Part shown: in pieces, positions 23,441 to 35,137 of the stretch
Layout of the letters: each line of letters starts with the position of its first letter
Numbering within the stretch: position 1 is the first letter of the stretch
Assembly: GCA_023974075.1 (NCBI GenBank)
Contig: JAMFTG010000044.1
Span: forward strand, 372,001 to 436,000
Length of the DNA: 64,000 nucleotides
Source of the DNA: Chaenocephalus aceratus
Lineage: Eukaryota > Chordata > Actinopteri > Perciformes > Channichthyidae
Direction of reading: 5' to 3'
Notes under the pieces: model-generated
Databases searched by the model: none
What the model saw: only the letters and a program-made list of their open reading frames with translations
What the model was told of the DNA's origin: nothing
Made by a program: the position numbers and the translations under genes

Positions 23441-24465
23441 CCTGTTAAGCCCCATAGCCCTGGAAACGGTGTCTCGGGGCTTCTTAACATTTAATAAACC
23501 ATGAATGTGTCACTCATTGAACGGGAAGAAACTCAGCGAACTGACCATTTGTACCGAAACAAAACAAGTCTCACAAGAAGCGTCTAAATGAGCCCTGGGC
23601 GAAAACATGCTACCGCACAGAACTCTAGGTATAAATACCTTTTTACTTATCGGATCTGCACAAACAAGATATCGATTAGCAAGCTGAGATTCCACAGATA
23701 CCAGAAATATAAGTGTCATCACTGAGCGATCAGAACTCGCGACATGGGAAGCAGATGCAGACATCACAACACGGAGCTTTACGGGACCATCACGGCAATA
23801 TGTCTGATCAAAAGTCGTGTTCAATGGCATCAAAACGAGAAAAACGCGGCTGAAGGTTAATCCAATGGTTAATCCAATGCGTCTGTCACTTTGAACAAAT
23901 TACTGATAACATAATTACGTCAAAACTGAGTTTTCATATTACTGCTACTGATAGCTACCAGAGTCTGACAGCTTCCGGTTTTGGGTATTCTGGCTACGCG
24001 TTACTCTCACTCCTTATTTGGTAACGTGTGTGTGTACGTGGGAGTTCCCCTCGATTCCATTGGCTCTAACGGTTCAAAAGAGATGTCAATCGTCAAAATC
24101 GACCGAGGGGGGCCAGAGATATGGAAAATCGACCCAAATGACCCCAGAAGTGTTTTCTGTCGTGCTAAATCTCTCTAAAAAGGTCAAAGGTCACTTGTTT
24201 TGCATCAATCCTGATACAGGGTACTTATTATATGTTGTACTTTGGATTCCTAAAGCTTTTAGTCTCCGATCCCATCATTCAAGGGTGGTTTCACTATAAG
24301 TAATGTTTTTGTTTTGGACAACAATAGTTTTTTACGTGTTCAATCTGAATTACTTTAAAACAAATCGATATTGATTCTGACTGTTCTACATCCAACTCAC
24401 AGGTTCATTATTAATTTACCCCTTTTGGAAGTGTAGTTATGGTCATTTGTTCTGGGCTTAACAGG
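23441..24465. mobile_element. PB1: complete TTAA-flanked short element
   Basis: CCTGTTAAGCCC at the left and GGGCTTAACAGG at the right form perfect 12-bp terminal inverted repeats, flanked by TTAA at 23437-23440 and 24466-24469. Length 1025 bp, no transposase. This is the intact reference for the rearranged, insertion-riddled copy at 4590-8966. Confidence 0.9.
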
Positions 24466-24469
24466 TTAA

Positions 24470-25078
24470 GGGTGTGAGACTTCAACTGTCGAGCGGCCGA
24501 GACTTCAGGGAGTGATGTTAAGTGCAAGAGAGGCTTACAGTCATTGTCTCGCTCCCATTGGAAATACAGGGGGAACCTGAGTGGACCATGTCCAATCCAC
24601 GCCTGATGGACTGCTGCAGCAGAATTTCAATTGTGCCCAATTGTCCTCCATCATTTACTTTTTCCATGACTCACCCCTCTGCTGTTTTTCCTATCTTTTC
24701 TTCCCTCCCTCCGTCCCCTCCCTCCGTCCTCCGTTGCTTCGTGTACATTTCAGAATATTTGAGGCAGTTGGATTGAGCAGGCATGAAATGGGATTAGCAA
24801 AAGAGACCATTCTCACTCCAAAATCTTCCCCTCCCCTCCGCTTAGTTCTGTCAAAGCCAACATTTCAGCCAGCTTGTTCTGTTCCCCTGTGTCTTCCTCG
24901 CTTAGCTCTTCATTTACGAGACAGTCATGCTTTTCTTACAATCATGATTGACTGTCTGCATGTTTCATTTAACCTTCAACAAAAAAAATCACAGGTTTCA
25001 CCACCAGATACATACATTACAAAATCACATTCACATGGTGAGAAGGGCCTTCATTAACTAAATCGATCCTAATATGAT
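24470..25078. other. no feature recognised
   Basis: Pyrimidine-rich stretches around 24640-24740 give a 158-codon plus frame (24581-25057) without any recognisable domain or splice context. Not called. Confidence 0.4.
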
Positions 25079-25260
25079 CATTAAAGGCGGGGTGGTAGGT
25101 AGGTATGAGAAACCGGCTTTGAGATACACTTGTTGTTATATCCCATGGAATGCTCTAACGCCCCGATAGCAATGAATATCTCGAAGTGCTTTGACAACAA
25201 ATCCATTTACAAAAACTGTCATCTGTGGAAGCCCGTGGTTACGGTGGCCGGCAGGTTTGC
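25079..25260. mobile_element. PB2 fragment
   Basis: TTAAAGGCGGGGTGGTAGGTA opens a segment that matches the right part of PB2 inverted (22600-22784). The other terminus is missing. Confidence 0.6.
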
Positions 25261-25378
25261 AAACGCGGAACAACGGCCAAAAAACAGGAAACAGCGCTGC
25301 AAACCCCGAAAACAAAACGCAACAGAAAAACGCTGCAAAGTCATAAAACACATACACACCCAAAAACAGTGCTCCAGG

Positions 25379-25395
25379 CCTCTAGGGGGCGCTAC
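25379..25395 (+). promoter_or_regulatory. CTCF-like motif
   Basis: CCTCTAGGGGGCGCTAC matches the CTCF core consensus closely. It lies just ahead of a possible first exon ending at the GTACGT donor at about 25504. Sequence evidence only. Confidence 0.4.
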
Positions 25396-26312
25396 GTGGA
25401 ACAGATTGATGTCCGACCAGACAGAGAGAACAAACGAGAGTGATAGAAATTGAAGCCGGAGGAAACAAAGTTGATCGAAGTGGAAAAAGTCGATATATAA
25501 GAAGGTACGTTTTGTTTTGACACAACGAGCGTCATATTTACCCAGCTAGCGTTAGCTTGTTTGGTGAGACGGCACTGTGCGCCTAATGTAACTCTGACAT
25601 ATAGATATATTATAGGTGCGGAGAGGAGTTGGTTTATTGTGCCCCAATGTAAATCCTAATGTGAGAGGTTAAAGGACGCTCAACAGTATAATGTACCGTG
25701 GTCAGTTTGGATTTATCGTGTCTTTTATTCTTAATTAAAGTGAATTTATTTTAATTAATAATGCTAATGTCCACGAATGGACAAGTTTGCTGGGTAGAAG
25801 AATCATTGTCAATATTATTGTGTGCCACAAGAAGCAGAATGTTTTAACAGTGCAGTAGTTTGAATATATTTGTTGTTTACCTTTATCAGACCTCTCAGGC
25901 CCCACAGCCAGCGTCTGATCGGGTAAGACTGATTAAAAATGTAATTATACCAGGTAGGTTTGAATGTGTGAACATGAAATCAATAAATGCCTCTGTGTGC
26001 ACTTATTTCCTGGGTAAACATAGGATGCAGCACCAACCCCATTCCAGGAGGAGGTCCAGTCCTGGGTCAGAACCACTGCGATAGGTAAACGAGGTTGACA
26101 GTTGCATCGTGACAGTTGTTTGGTGTGTATCTTTGTTTGTATAGCCTCCAGTCACAGTGGGGACGTTGCCAGCAAGCAGAACAATTATACTTTTATACAT
26201 TTCCAAATGACACCCACAACATCTCAGTGAAGCCGATACAAAAAAACACCCTCAGATATTGTTTTCTTGCAGCCATTTCAAATGTTTACAAGGATTGTGC
26301 GGGAGTATGCCT

Positions 26313-27431
26313 GGGGTTGCACAATTCCGGGAATTTTCAAAGATGGAAACTTTCCACGGGAATTAACGGGAATTTTCCAAATTGAAGGTTGCCTCTTCAA
26401 AGGGAACTTACATATAGTGGGGAAATTATATTTTAGCATAATCTTGACTAGATGCCATTCAAGTGCACTTGGATATCCGTGCCATAGCACCCTGCTTACT
26501 GCATGGCTATTGAGACCACACCCCCTACAGCAGGGGTGTCAAACTCAAGGCCCGGGGGCCAAATCCGGCCTGTGACTTCATTTCATGCGGCCCCACAACA
26601 GCTCTGAAAGAATATAATATGTTTATAGTGACATGCCTATTTACAGAAGCACGTTGCCCATAAACTACACGACCCACAATGCATCTCAATGTTTTTTTGC
26701 AAATATGCCTCTTATCTTAGAATTTGCCTTTTTCTCAGAATTTGACATATTTTTCGAAATGTTACTTTTTTTCTCCAAAATGTGGCTTTTCTTTTTAAAA
26801 CATTTTGTGACATTCTCACTGAAGAGACTTACAATTATTTGCCCTAGACTTCTGCTTTCAGACGTAGTTAATTATGAAGTTATTACCCTATCCGAAAATA
26901 ATCCAATGCAGAGGCAATAACATTATTTTATTTATGTCCCGTAATGTTCCACCACAATATATTAAATATTTATATAGTCTTAAAGTTACAACCGGCCCTT
27001 TGAGTGCAACCATAATGCTAATGTGGCCCGTGATGATATTGAGTTTGACACCCCTGTCATACAGGCACCGTGCATTCCTCCATCACATGCACAGGTGATA
27101 TCGAGAAGACTGAAACACACTTTTGAGCCCAAAGCACAAGACAAATGATGCCACATCTTTACATTTAACATTTTGAATGGGACTTTGTGGGCATTTTTGT
27201 TTATTGTTTAATGGTTGGGGGGGATGAGTAATATTTAACTCAACATTCCTGTTTTCGTTCTTCAATGAAACAACTAATTGTTCAATAAAATAAGTTCTGT
27301 TCTACTTAGAAAAACAATCTGTTGAAATGTCATGTTTTTTGTTTAATTTTGCATCGAATATTTCCAAAATGCCCCAGCTTAACTTCCCATGGAAATGTAC
27401 CGGTAATGTCCCGCCCCTTTGCAACCCGAAG
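26313..27431. mobile_element. DNA transposon with GGGTTGCA termini
   Basis: The left end GGGTTGCACAATTCCGGGAA and the right end, inverted GGGTTGCAAAGGGG, share the start and a similar subterminal pattern (GGAAA...CCATGG/ACGGG). This is a known type of dispersed vertebrate DNA element. A hAT MITE interrupts it at 26531-27056. Family not assigned. Confidence 0.5.
26531..27056. mobile_element. hAT MITE (CAGGGGTGTCAAACTC termini)
   Basis: Perfect 16-bp terminal inverted repeats CAGGGGTGTCAAACTC. Flanking 8 bp are CCCTACAG and TCATACAG (6 of 8). Same family as 9064-10517, without that copy's internal cargo. Confidence 0.9.
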
Positions 27432-27975
27432 TACGCCACAAGTGCTGTTGTCAGTAGAACCCAATGTATTGGAAAAAAAAGAGGATCGACATCCTTTTGT
27501 TTATATGACTGTCATGCATATATTATGTATTTGAAAGTAAATATTCGACTGTCTTCTCACTGCAGCAACTACACACATGTGTAGGCACCTATCATTATTG
27601 ATAGCCAGTCTGCGCCAGAAGACAAAATGGAGCAACGGTATTAATTGTTACTATTACCATTTAATTGTTCTATTCTATTCTGTAAATCTTATTACAACAC
27701 ATCACTTTGTCTTTCCCAGCACAGAATACCTGACTGCGGAGGACTTTGTTGCAGAACTCTGCAAACATAACAAATACATCTTGGAGCAGGTTCAATATGA
27801 ATAGAGCCAGTGTGTGGGATGGAGCAATCCGCAGCTTCAAAGGTGCCTCATTCGACGTCAGTTAAGTTCATTGATGATAAGGGACAAACTGAGGATGGAG
27901 TGGACACTGGTGGTCCCAAGCGTGAGTTCCTAACTAGGGATGGGTACCGAGCCCTGGTATTAAACGGGCCCCGGG

Positions 27976-29110
27976 CGGGCCCTGCGCCACGAGGGGGCAT
28001 TGCCCCCTCAGTTGTCTTATTTGCCCCCTCACCTTGAGCATTATTCATCCATCAAAAAGTACGATAAATGTCACAATTATTAAATAACTTTAAATAATTA
28101 TTTCCCCCAACACACGTTACTATGTTAGATCAGATGTGTGGGTCAAGCAACGTGTAAACAAGCCTCAACCCCAAGTGAGCTTGTAGTCTTAATGTTAGCG
28201 TGTGTGCTTAGCTGTAAACACAGTCGGATGGGTGACCGAAACGTCCCGTTTTCCAGGCAAATTCCCCGTTTTCGGTACCCGGTTGAAACTCCCGAAAATG
28301 TTCCCATTTTTGAATGTGCGTTAATAGAGCAAGGTGAAATAAAATGTTACATGTCAGCCTTTTTGTAGCGTTAGCGTATTTCTTCTTCTTCTTCTTCTTC
28401 TTCTTCTTCTTCTTCTTCTTCTTCTTCTTCTTCTTCTTCTTCTTCTAATTCAATGTACCTGCCCGCGAGATATTGGACAAAAGAAACTCGGCTAGTAGTG
28501 TCTACTAAATCCATAGTATTACAACAAAAGTACTTTATAACGAGGTAAATTACGAATGTATGTTCTCAATCGCCAAGTATGGGATTGAATATTACATTAG
28601 TTTAGATTCGATTGATTGTCCCCAGGGGGAATTCATTTGCACAGCTCTGTTGTGGTAATCTGTATTATATAAACCGTATTGGTACAATGAGCGACATCTA
28701 GTGGCGGATTGTGGAACATTTATTTGATTTTTTCTCATGGCAGTTAGACTCCAGAGACAAATCAAGGGACTTTACTTTTAATCTGTGTCTGTCCATTTGG
28801 TGTAGTGTTTTATCCAATATTACATTTGGTTTATATATTAGTCACTTTCTTATGAAATGCCAGGTTTTAGGCCTTGGTCTGAACATTCAATCTGGAAATA
28901 AAAAATCAACCAGATACATTTTTATAGATAGTAAGTAAGTAACATCTGTATAGGAAGACGAGTTAAGGGATAAAGGAGAAAAGGTTATGGTATAATTACA
29001 GAGACAGGTGTGTCAATTCATTACATTGCCAGTATTTTTCGTTGTTGTGAGAGATAAAAAATCGCCCCCTCAGATTTTTTAACAGTCATTTCATCCTGGA
29101 GCCGGGCCTG
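27976..29110. mobile_element. nested hAT-type element
   Basis: Interrupts the outer hAT. Flanking 8 bp are GCCCCGGG and GTCCCGGG (7 of 8). The ends CGGGCCCTGCGCC and, inverted, CAGGCCCGGCTCC are imperfect inverted repeats, and both are followed by GGGGGC-type subterminal motifs. Contains a TTC microsatellite. Confidence 0.6.
28380..28446. repeat. (TTC)n microsatellite
   Basis: About 22 uninterrupted TTC units. Confidence 0.95.
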
Positions 29111-29314
29111 GTCCCGGGCTGAATTATTAAAGACCGTGGTACCATTAAACTCCGACGTTAACGGTCTTTTTATCGGTACTGGAGACATGTAAAAAAAATA
29201 TGTGTATGTATTATTGCTACACAAACATTATATTGCAGTTGTAGTGTTGCCAACTCCGTTTCTAATATGCAAAATGCGTCTTTTAGTATTTTCGATCTTT
29301 CCAATCCAGGCGAG

Positions 29315-29315
<1 letters not shown>

Positions 29316-29345
<30 letters not shown>

Positions 29346-29399
29346 CCGCCTGCTTGCGAGGGGGCGGGGCAGTTTACACACACAGCTGCTACATGCAGC

Positions 29400-29450
<51 letters not shown>

Positions 29451-29460
29451 CACACCACAC
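29316..29460. repeat. (CT)n and (CA)n microsatellites in a hAT leader
   Basis: CT run at about 29316-29345 and CA run at 29398-29460. Both are expansions within sequence that is non-repetitive in the related leader at 5920-6000. Confidence 0.9.
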
Positions 29461-29517
29461 ACACGGAGGAGATGGCGGGGAGAAGCGCTCCGAGGTGTGG
29501 TTAAACTATTCTTTCAC

Positions 29518-29678
29518 ACACAGTGACGTCACGAGCTACCCACAATGCAACACGCACCATATATATATATATAAATACGCCATTTTCCTGGAGGTTGCAA
29601 ATATAAACAGCTAGCTAACGTAGCCAGGCAGAGCGCACTAGGTTTTTTTTATGAATTAACGACCGAAGAAATCGCTGC
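29518..29678 (+). promoter_or_regulatory. promoter-like block: CRE, CACAATGC site, TATA
   Basis: GTGACGTCACG (CRE palindrome) at about 29523, ACCCACAATGCAACACGC at 29539 and an AT-rich TATA-like run at 29560-29575 stand in the usual order ahead of an ATG at 29679 with a spliced first exon. It begins ten bases after the hAT-derived GC box region ends. Confidence 0.45.
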
Positions 29679-29831
29679 ATGTCTTCGGATTACATCTCTG
29701 GACTTGAGGGGTGTGCTTTAGGTCGTTACCAGCGTAAACTAGAGCTGTGTGGGTTGTCGGATTGCCCTTACAGACGACAGTGGCCTTCGTCGATGTTGGC
29801 TGCATCTACGTCTAATTTCTGGAAACACCAG
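29679..29831 (+). CDS. orphan first exon, possible YqaJ/SWIM-type transposon-related gene
   Basis: The ATG at 29679 opens 51 codons that run into a good donor (CACCAG then GTGAATAC at 29832). The peptide has SGLEGCALGRYQRKLELCGL followed by SDCPYRRQWPSS, which resembles the N-terminal pattern of multicopy fish proteins with SWIM and YqaJ-type domains (a Gly...Arg-Tyr...Lys-Leu stretch, then Asp-Pro/Cys-Pro-Tyr). That assignment is from memory of the family and is weak. No second exon was found in the next 2 kb, where an LTR and a Harbinger-like element follow. Promoter-like motifs lie directly upstream. Confidence 0.35.
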
Positions 29832-30062
29832 GTGAATACCCCACTTGTCACAATAATATTATCATGCCATTGCATATATGTGGTATTTTAGAGTTAACTA
29901 GATATTGATTAAAGCAATAGACTACGATATTCAGTACAGGAAGCTTAGCAACACCTAGACGGTGTACGGCTGCTTGCACCTCGCGTAAAACGGCGGAAGT
30001 ACGGTGTCGCGCTCGGCCCAATACCCGTATGTGTTGTTGGAGATTATATATATATATATTAT

Positions 30063-30575
30063 AAAACACATCATTTCCGGTTAGCATTAGCTTGTGGCTA
30101 ACGTTATTGCTGAATGTTAAATGAATGTACAGTTTTATTTTGAAAAGCTTTATTGAAAGGCATCCCCGTTGTTTACATGATGTCACTTCCGGCTTCACGT
30201 TAACAATGATTACAGCCGTTAAAATGCATTAAATAAAAAGTCATGAATGAGAATACGAGGAGAAAAGGCGTGTGTATACAATGAAACACCCAACGTCTAA
30301 ATCCTCTCATGTACGCGATATCAGACACAGAAGAACGCGTGGAGGGAGGACCCTTTCGTCAGAGAGAGGAGGAGCCAGGAATTGGATATAGGCCAGTTCC
30401 ACGTAGAATCGGTCTCTCTTCTTCCTCCTTCCCGAACATGGCGCTGTGTTCCTGATTTGCTGTTTCAAAACCACGTTACTTCATTAAAGTACACCATTTG
30501 AACTTTTACGGGACTACATTGTCTCGTTTTTAACTTCCTCCTGTACTCGAGAACAACGAACAAATCTACAAGGTC
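30063..30575 (+). mobile_element. partial LTR, family copy 4
   Basis: Matches the 3' two-thirds of 8224-8933 (minus) and 1926-2715, including CATTAAAGTACACC and a terminal block like ACTCGAGAACAACGAAC. It lacks the TGTTAG start and the TAACA end. Confidence 0.65.
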
Positions 30576-30623
30576 AAGCGCAAGTGGCTCCCCCTACGTG
30601 ACATTTTATCTCAACCCAGACCT

Positions 30624-31140
30624 AGGGCCTCATTTATAAACGTGGCATACGCTCAAAAGATGGCCAATTTCTACGCAATCTTTGCGATTTATAAAAAACA
30701 AACTTGACGGGAAAATGTGTGGTCCTCCACGGACACTCTGACCCATCCATACGCACAACAACGGGAGAGACGAGAAACTGCGACACCGTTGGCAGAAGGA
30801 AGAATGGAAATATGTGAAAATAATACCATAAATAAAATGTTACCTCTCATTTATCATATGAAGAATTAATTAGCAAAAATTGATTAAAGCCAATCTTAAT
30901 CCCTCTATGGTATTGCCTTTTACATTCACACAATACATCTGAAATTATGATGCAATACTTTAAAAAAGAGGTGGAACCAATAGTAGTGTTTGAATTTGTC
31001 CCATGACTCTCTGGTGGCCAATTTCAAAACCCTGGTTGCCACCTTTCCCACAAGGATCAGCTCAGCCATTTCTCTCCAAGAAATGTGTCTAAAAAATGTC
31101 ATTTCCTGCACATTTCTTGTCTGGAAAAAAATGTATTCAC
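30624..31140. mobile_element. PIF/Harbinger-like fragment
   Basis: GGGCCTCATTTATAAACGTGG is the terminal sequence typical of fish Harbinger-type short elements. A minus frame at 30926-31111 (REMAELILVGKVATR) may derive from the associated Myb-like protein; this is tentative. The opposite end was not located. Confidence 0.35.
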
Positions 31141-31429
31141 AATAATAGGTGAGTAAACCTTCTTTTCTAATAGTTTAATATACTTCATTTGCTAATTAGG
31201 TAATGGAAACTTGTTAAAATGCAAATGTTGCCTGGACGCAACATCGTACCATTATGGATTCACCATGATATTGGGGTATTGTGTGTTTAGGTATAAACTG
31301 TTCAAAAGCATACCAGTCATCATCAGGGCTCGACATTAAGGTTGGCCCGATGACCCCGGGCCATCGAGCATTTAGCTCGGGCAATGAAGCCTCACCTGCT
31401 GGTTGCCCGATCGGGCAATCTATCATGCC

Positions 31430-31940
31430 AGTATCATGCAGCTCGCGGATCAGTAATGAGTGACCCGACAGTAAAACTAAACATATCTATAACTAGTTTA
31501 GGTAGTTTGAGAGGTAATTAAAATAGCTACGTGTGATATTCTAACCTGAAGTGTGTGTTTTGTCCGCTCACCGCTGCATGTGATCAGGCAGAGCTGCGTG
31601 TCGAGTGTCGACTCGTCAGCAGCAGCTGATCTCTCTCTCCCGTCAGATTAGACTTCACTCGCGTTTATGTCCATATCGATCAGATCCAGCTAGTTCTAGC
31701 TAATGATAGACTACCTGCTTATTAAAAGACACCTAAACAATAAGTGTCGCTATGCAACCGGGTGAGGCCGCAACGTATAGCGCAGCATTATGCATGTGTT
31801 TACATGCCCACCGGAACCCCGAGGCATTACCAACAGATCAACGCACAATCAACCCATCCAGGACATCTCTTTCTCCACATTACGTGTTAGACATTAGAGT
31901 TGACTCTTCTTGTCTGTCACATAGGTGGCGCAACTGAATA
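31430..31940. repeat. dispersed 500-bp repeat, copy 1
   Basis: Very similar to 48478-48965 in the same orientation, beginning at ATCATGCAGCTCGCGGATCA. No open frame is conserved between the two. A hAT-like terminus CAGGGCTCGACATTAA stands just upstream at 31326. Confidence 0.7.
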
Positions 31941-32289
31941 CTACCCGGACAACGAATCCAATGCAACCACATTTTCGCGGGAATTTCAGTTTGTTACGGA
32001 TTCTGATGCTGAATACATAATGATCAAATAATTTAACGTCAGAGTGTATTACAATGTTTCTTAGTCCACCAAAGCAAGGTGAACAACCTGGAAAGAAGAG
32101 AAAGACTGAGCTGCAGCCCCCCCACCGAAAAAAGAGAATCAAAGTCATAGGTATGTGCCAAATAATATTTTCTTCAAAGTAAATATTCAATATTTTTTCT
32201 TCAGAAGTAAATATGGGCATAACATGTTTTAATAGATAGTTTTTGTATGGTGGTCCAGAGACAGGAATATAATTTCACATGTTGTATGT

Positions 32290-32938
32290 GTTTGCAGATG
32301 TGCTGATTAAGCACCTGGAGAAAAGATTCCTAGATCTCCAGAAAGGGAGTGTCCCTTCAACATTTTCCATCTTCAACCCCAGTCAGTGGCCCTCTGACAG
32401 ACAGGATCTGGCTGCCTATGGCAACAAGACGTTGCTGATATCTGTGAGCATTATCAGCCCCTGGTGGACGAGCACAGCGTTACAACTAAAATGCTGAAGT
32501 CTGAGTTCAGCCTCTACACGAGTTATGCAGCAGCCCGCACACTTCGAATGCCACAGATCTTCTCTGGCATCCTGTGTGACACTGAGAGATGCAAACAGTA
32601 TAAGGGGCTGTCAATACTGTTTGAAATATACCTTGTTCTGGCAACACTGCAGTGTGTGAGCGGGGGTTCAGCTGCATGAAGAGGGTGAAGAATGACTGGC
32701 GTTCCTGTCTGGGTACTGAGCAGCTCAGCCGCCTGATGTTTTCCTCCATTGAGGGCCCTCCGTGGCAGAAGGAGCAGGAGATACGGGACGACCTCTATGA
32801 AGACCTGGTTCTTATGGATCAGGAAGCCGAGCAGGAGGAGAATGTGCGCCAGGAGGCCATAGCTGGCGAGCTCGGACTTGAGGCAGAGAATGTGGCTGCT
32901 GGCGAGAAGCTCTTGACGACTCAGATGAGTCAGACATA
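32290..32938 (+). pseudogene. hAT transposase-like (ZNF862 type) C-terminal part, frameshifted
   Basis: Blocks in different frames read HLEKRFLDLQKGSVPSTFSI, LYTSYAAARTLRMPQIFSGI, then GFSCMKRVKNDWRSCLGTEQ and LSRLMFSSIEGP, ending with an acidic tail and stop at 32936-32938. The Cys-Glu-Arg-Gly-Phe-Ser...Met-Lys-Arg...Arg-Leu...Leu series is the hAT C-terminal dimerisation motif, and the flanking style is that of ZNF862-like proteins. At least two frame changes are present: around 32440, and at 32655 where the Cys-Glu-Arg codons cross frames. The upstream catalytic part is absent. Confidence 0.65.
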
Positions 32939-33244
32939 GACACTTTCTCTAAAGACTATTAGTCGTTGAATCAGCAAACACAAACAAGAAGAAGTGAAAT
33001 TAAGAATGAAATTGAAATTGTACAATATAATATTGTGGTGGTTCATCTTATAATTCTAGAGAATGCACCAGACAGCATCTAAGACCTGCACACCCCAAAC
33101 CTTTCGTGTGTCATTTCGTCCGCGCACATTTTTATTGGACTCAGGGCCATCTGTAAATTAGCTTAGATGGCCCACAGGGCCATCTCCCAAAATCCTTAAT
33201 GTCATGCCCTGATCATAGATCTCTACAATTTAACCAAGATACAT

Positions 33245-33830
33245 TTGATGTTAAAGAGAACCCAACGATCTGTGCAAAGATGGGATAAGAAAAAGAAAGA
33301 AACATTGCAGGTTACCGGCCCAAGTGTCGTGCATGCATACAATAAGCGTATGGGAGGAGTGGATCTTCTAGACTTGCTGATAGCTCTACAGAACAAAGGT
33401 CAGGTCAAGGAAGTGGCATCACAAGATCGTGTTGCACATGATGGGTTAACTCTAGTGAATGTGTGGCTCTTGCACCCCAGGGACTGCGAGGACTGTGGCA
33501 TCCCAAGAAAGAAGTGTACAGCCTGCTGAAATTCAAAGCTGAAGTTGCCTTTGCAACGAGAGGAAAGTCTTGAAGAAGAGGGGGAGACCATCTCATAATG
33601 TTGACAGAGACCTGGCTGAGAAGAAGCACAGAGGTTCTTCCTCGTCAGTGCCATCAACACATGTGCATCAAGACCACACTGACCATTGGCCTGTGGGTGG
33701 AGAAAAAGGGCCGGTGCAAATACCCTGGCTGTAAGGGTGAAAGTGCAGTGATCAAAGTGTGTCACGTACCTGTGCTTCACTGCTGACAATAACTGCTTCA
33801 TGAACTTCCACAAGCAGTGACTCTATTTTG
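33245..33830 (+). pseudogene. piggyBac transposase C-terminal remnant
   Basis: The first frame reads RWDKKKKETLQVTGPSVV followed by YNKRMGGVDLLDLLIAL, the end of the DDE catalytic domain of piggyBac/PGBD proteins, which cut and rejoin at TTAA. NVWLLHPRDCEDCGIPRKK follows, then a frameshift. In other frames come GRCKYPGCKG and, at the end, CFTADNNCFMNFHKQ with a stop near 33820; these belong to the C-terminal Cys/His-rich domain that binds the element ends. About 40 codons between LIAL and the next block are deleted. AATAAA follows at 33841. It could relate to the TTAA-flanked elements nearby, but end sequences would need comparison. Confidence 0.75.
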
Positions 33831-33997
33831 TGAAATGGCTCAATAAAGTTTGATGAAAGATGCCTAGGCTCTTCGCGTATTTATTCCTAAAGGTTGTTTC
33901 ACAATGGTACAATGTGCCTGCAGGCAACTTTCAGACATGTAATCTTGTTAAAATATAAAAAATAAAGATTTTCACATTTGAATTGGCATCAATTTAA

Positions 33998-34231
33998 CCT
34001 GCTGAGGCTATTTAGTATTTCCCATGTGTTTCTTAAATAAAAAAAAAATCAAATTTGAAACAATAACTCTCTTTTTTCATAACTTACCATTATGGTACCG
34101 TGTTGCCTCAAGGCACCCCAAATAATTATTTATTTAAAATGTCTTTAGATTGTTTATTTGGTCTATTATATGACACAAAAACACTCCAAATTTTTTTTCC
34201 CAAATGGCATCATAGTGCGTACCATAGAGGG
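33998..34231. mobile_element. small TTAA-flanked element
   Basis: TTAA (33994-33997) then CCTGCTGAGGC at the left. CATAGAGGG then TTAA (34232-34235) at the right. Both ends start CC-(C/T), as piggyBac-type ends do, but they are not a good inverted repeat of each other. The right edge recurs at the start of copy B (43072-43112). Confidence 0.4.
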
Positions 34232-35137
34232 TTAAATAAGGGGGATAGTTAAAGAGCCTGTGACAGCATCCCAACAACTGTTGTGCAATGAAATATTGGG
34301 CTACTAGTAATCTCGAACCGTCAGTTTAAAAAGAAAAAGCGATACCGTTCCGTTAAATATCAATAATTTCGAACATCGCGGGGATTCCTTCGACTCATTT
34401 TGAAGTTTTGGGGGAAGCCGGAAGTGACGTCAATGCGGGAACGCTTCGAGAGCCAAACACGGACAAAGTGTGTTGTCATGCGTAGAAATGGTGAATTACT
34501 GAGTTTAGGCACGTTAATAACGTTTTAATGAAGTTGACTACAGTATATTCATATGTGTCAGTGCTTTCATGTCAATTCGGCGACATAAACATAAATGATC
34601 GTGGTGAAGATGATGATTACATTAGGATTACAAATCGGGAGTGAGAGCTGCTGAATTTCCTCCCGTCGGATGTGATATAAAAACAAATCGATTATTTTTG
34701 TGGTTGTAAACTCAAGTGGATGAAACTACATTTATTAGTGCTTTCATGTCAATTCAGCGAACATATGATACATTAAATGATCGTGAGGATGATGACTAAA
34801 CATCGTTTGTTTTAGCCGGTCTGCATTTCCTGATGAGAAAACAAACCGATGCTTTTTGTAGTTGTAGTACACCAACATGGATTAAACATGTGTTTTTTAC
34901 CACAATGTTGGGAAATTAATGGATAAAATGCACGGATTATTATTATTATTATTCCCACTCCGATCGGGACACTAGGTTCACCGTTTCCCCGCAGCGAGGC
35001 TCCCCCCGTTGACAGTTTACGTGGGCTGGGTGCAGTGGCGGACTGGCCATCGGGACGAATCCCGATGGGCCGGTACCGAAGTGGGCCGGTCGGATAAGTC
35101 ACTAGCTTATACTTAAGCAATCATACACGAGAGGCTC

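Larger units (their letters stand above)
25400..27935 (+). pseudogene. G2E3-like HECT-domain gene, broken by transposons
   Basis: The clearest part is 27720-27935. After a TTTCCCAG acceptor, the frames read TEYLTAEDFVAELCKHNKYI, NRASVWDGAIRSFKGASF and VKFIDDKGQTEDGVDTGGPK, the beginning of the HECT ubiquitin ligase domain as found in fish G2E3-like proteins. A stop after QVQYE and a frame change at about 27863 break it, and a hAT element begins at 27939 where the domain should continue. The catalytic Cys region is therefore absent. Possible upstream exons with good splice sites lie at 25889-25921 (TSQAPQPASDR, GTAAGA donor) and 26031-26084, but their link to the HECT part is inferred. The intron is filled by the element at 26313-27431. 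Confidence 0.45.
27939..29509 (+). mobile_element. hAT element, 3'-truncated, with a nested hAT
   Basis: Starts AGGGATGGGTACCGAGCCC, a known hAT terminus. After the nested element it continues at 29119 with the leader that also occurs at 5717-6030 in the BED-finger hAT, including the GAGGGGGCGGGGCAGT GC box. It stops matching at 29509, before the finger exon. It inserted in the HECT domain of the G2E3-like gene. Confidence 0.55.

Noticed and set aside
24581..25057. 158-codon plus frame rich in Pro, Ser and Phe
   Set aside because: Composition reflects local pyrimidine-rich DNA; no domain seen.
28380..28446. TTC repeat as a CRISPR-like or regulatory array
   Set aside because: Simple triplet microsatellite with no spacers.
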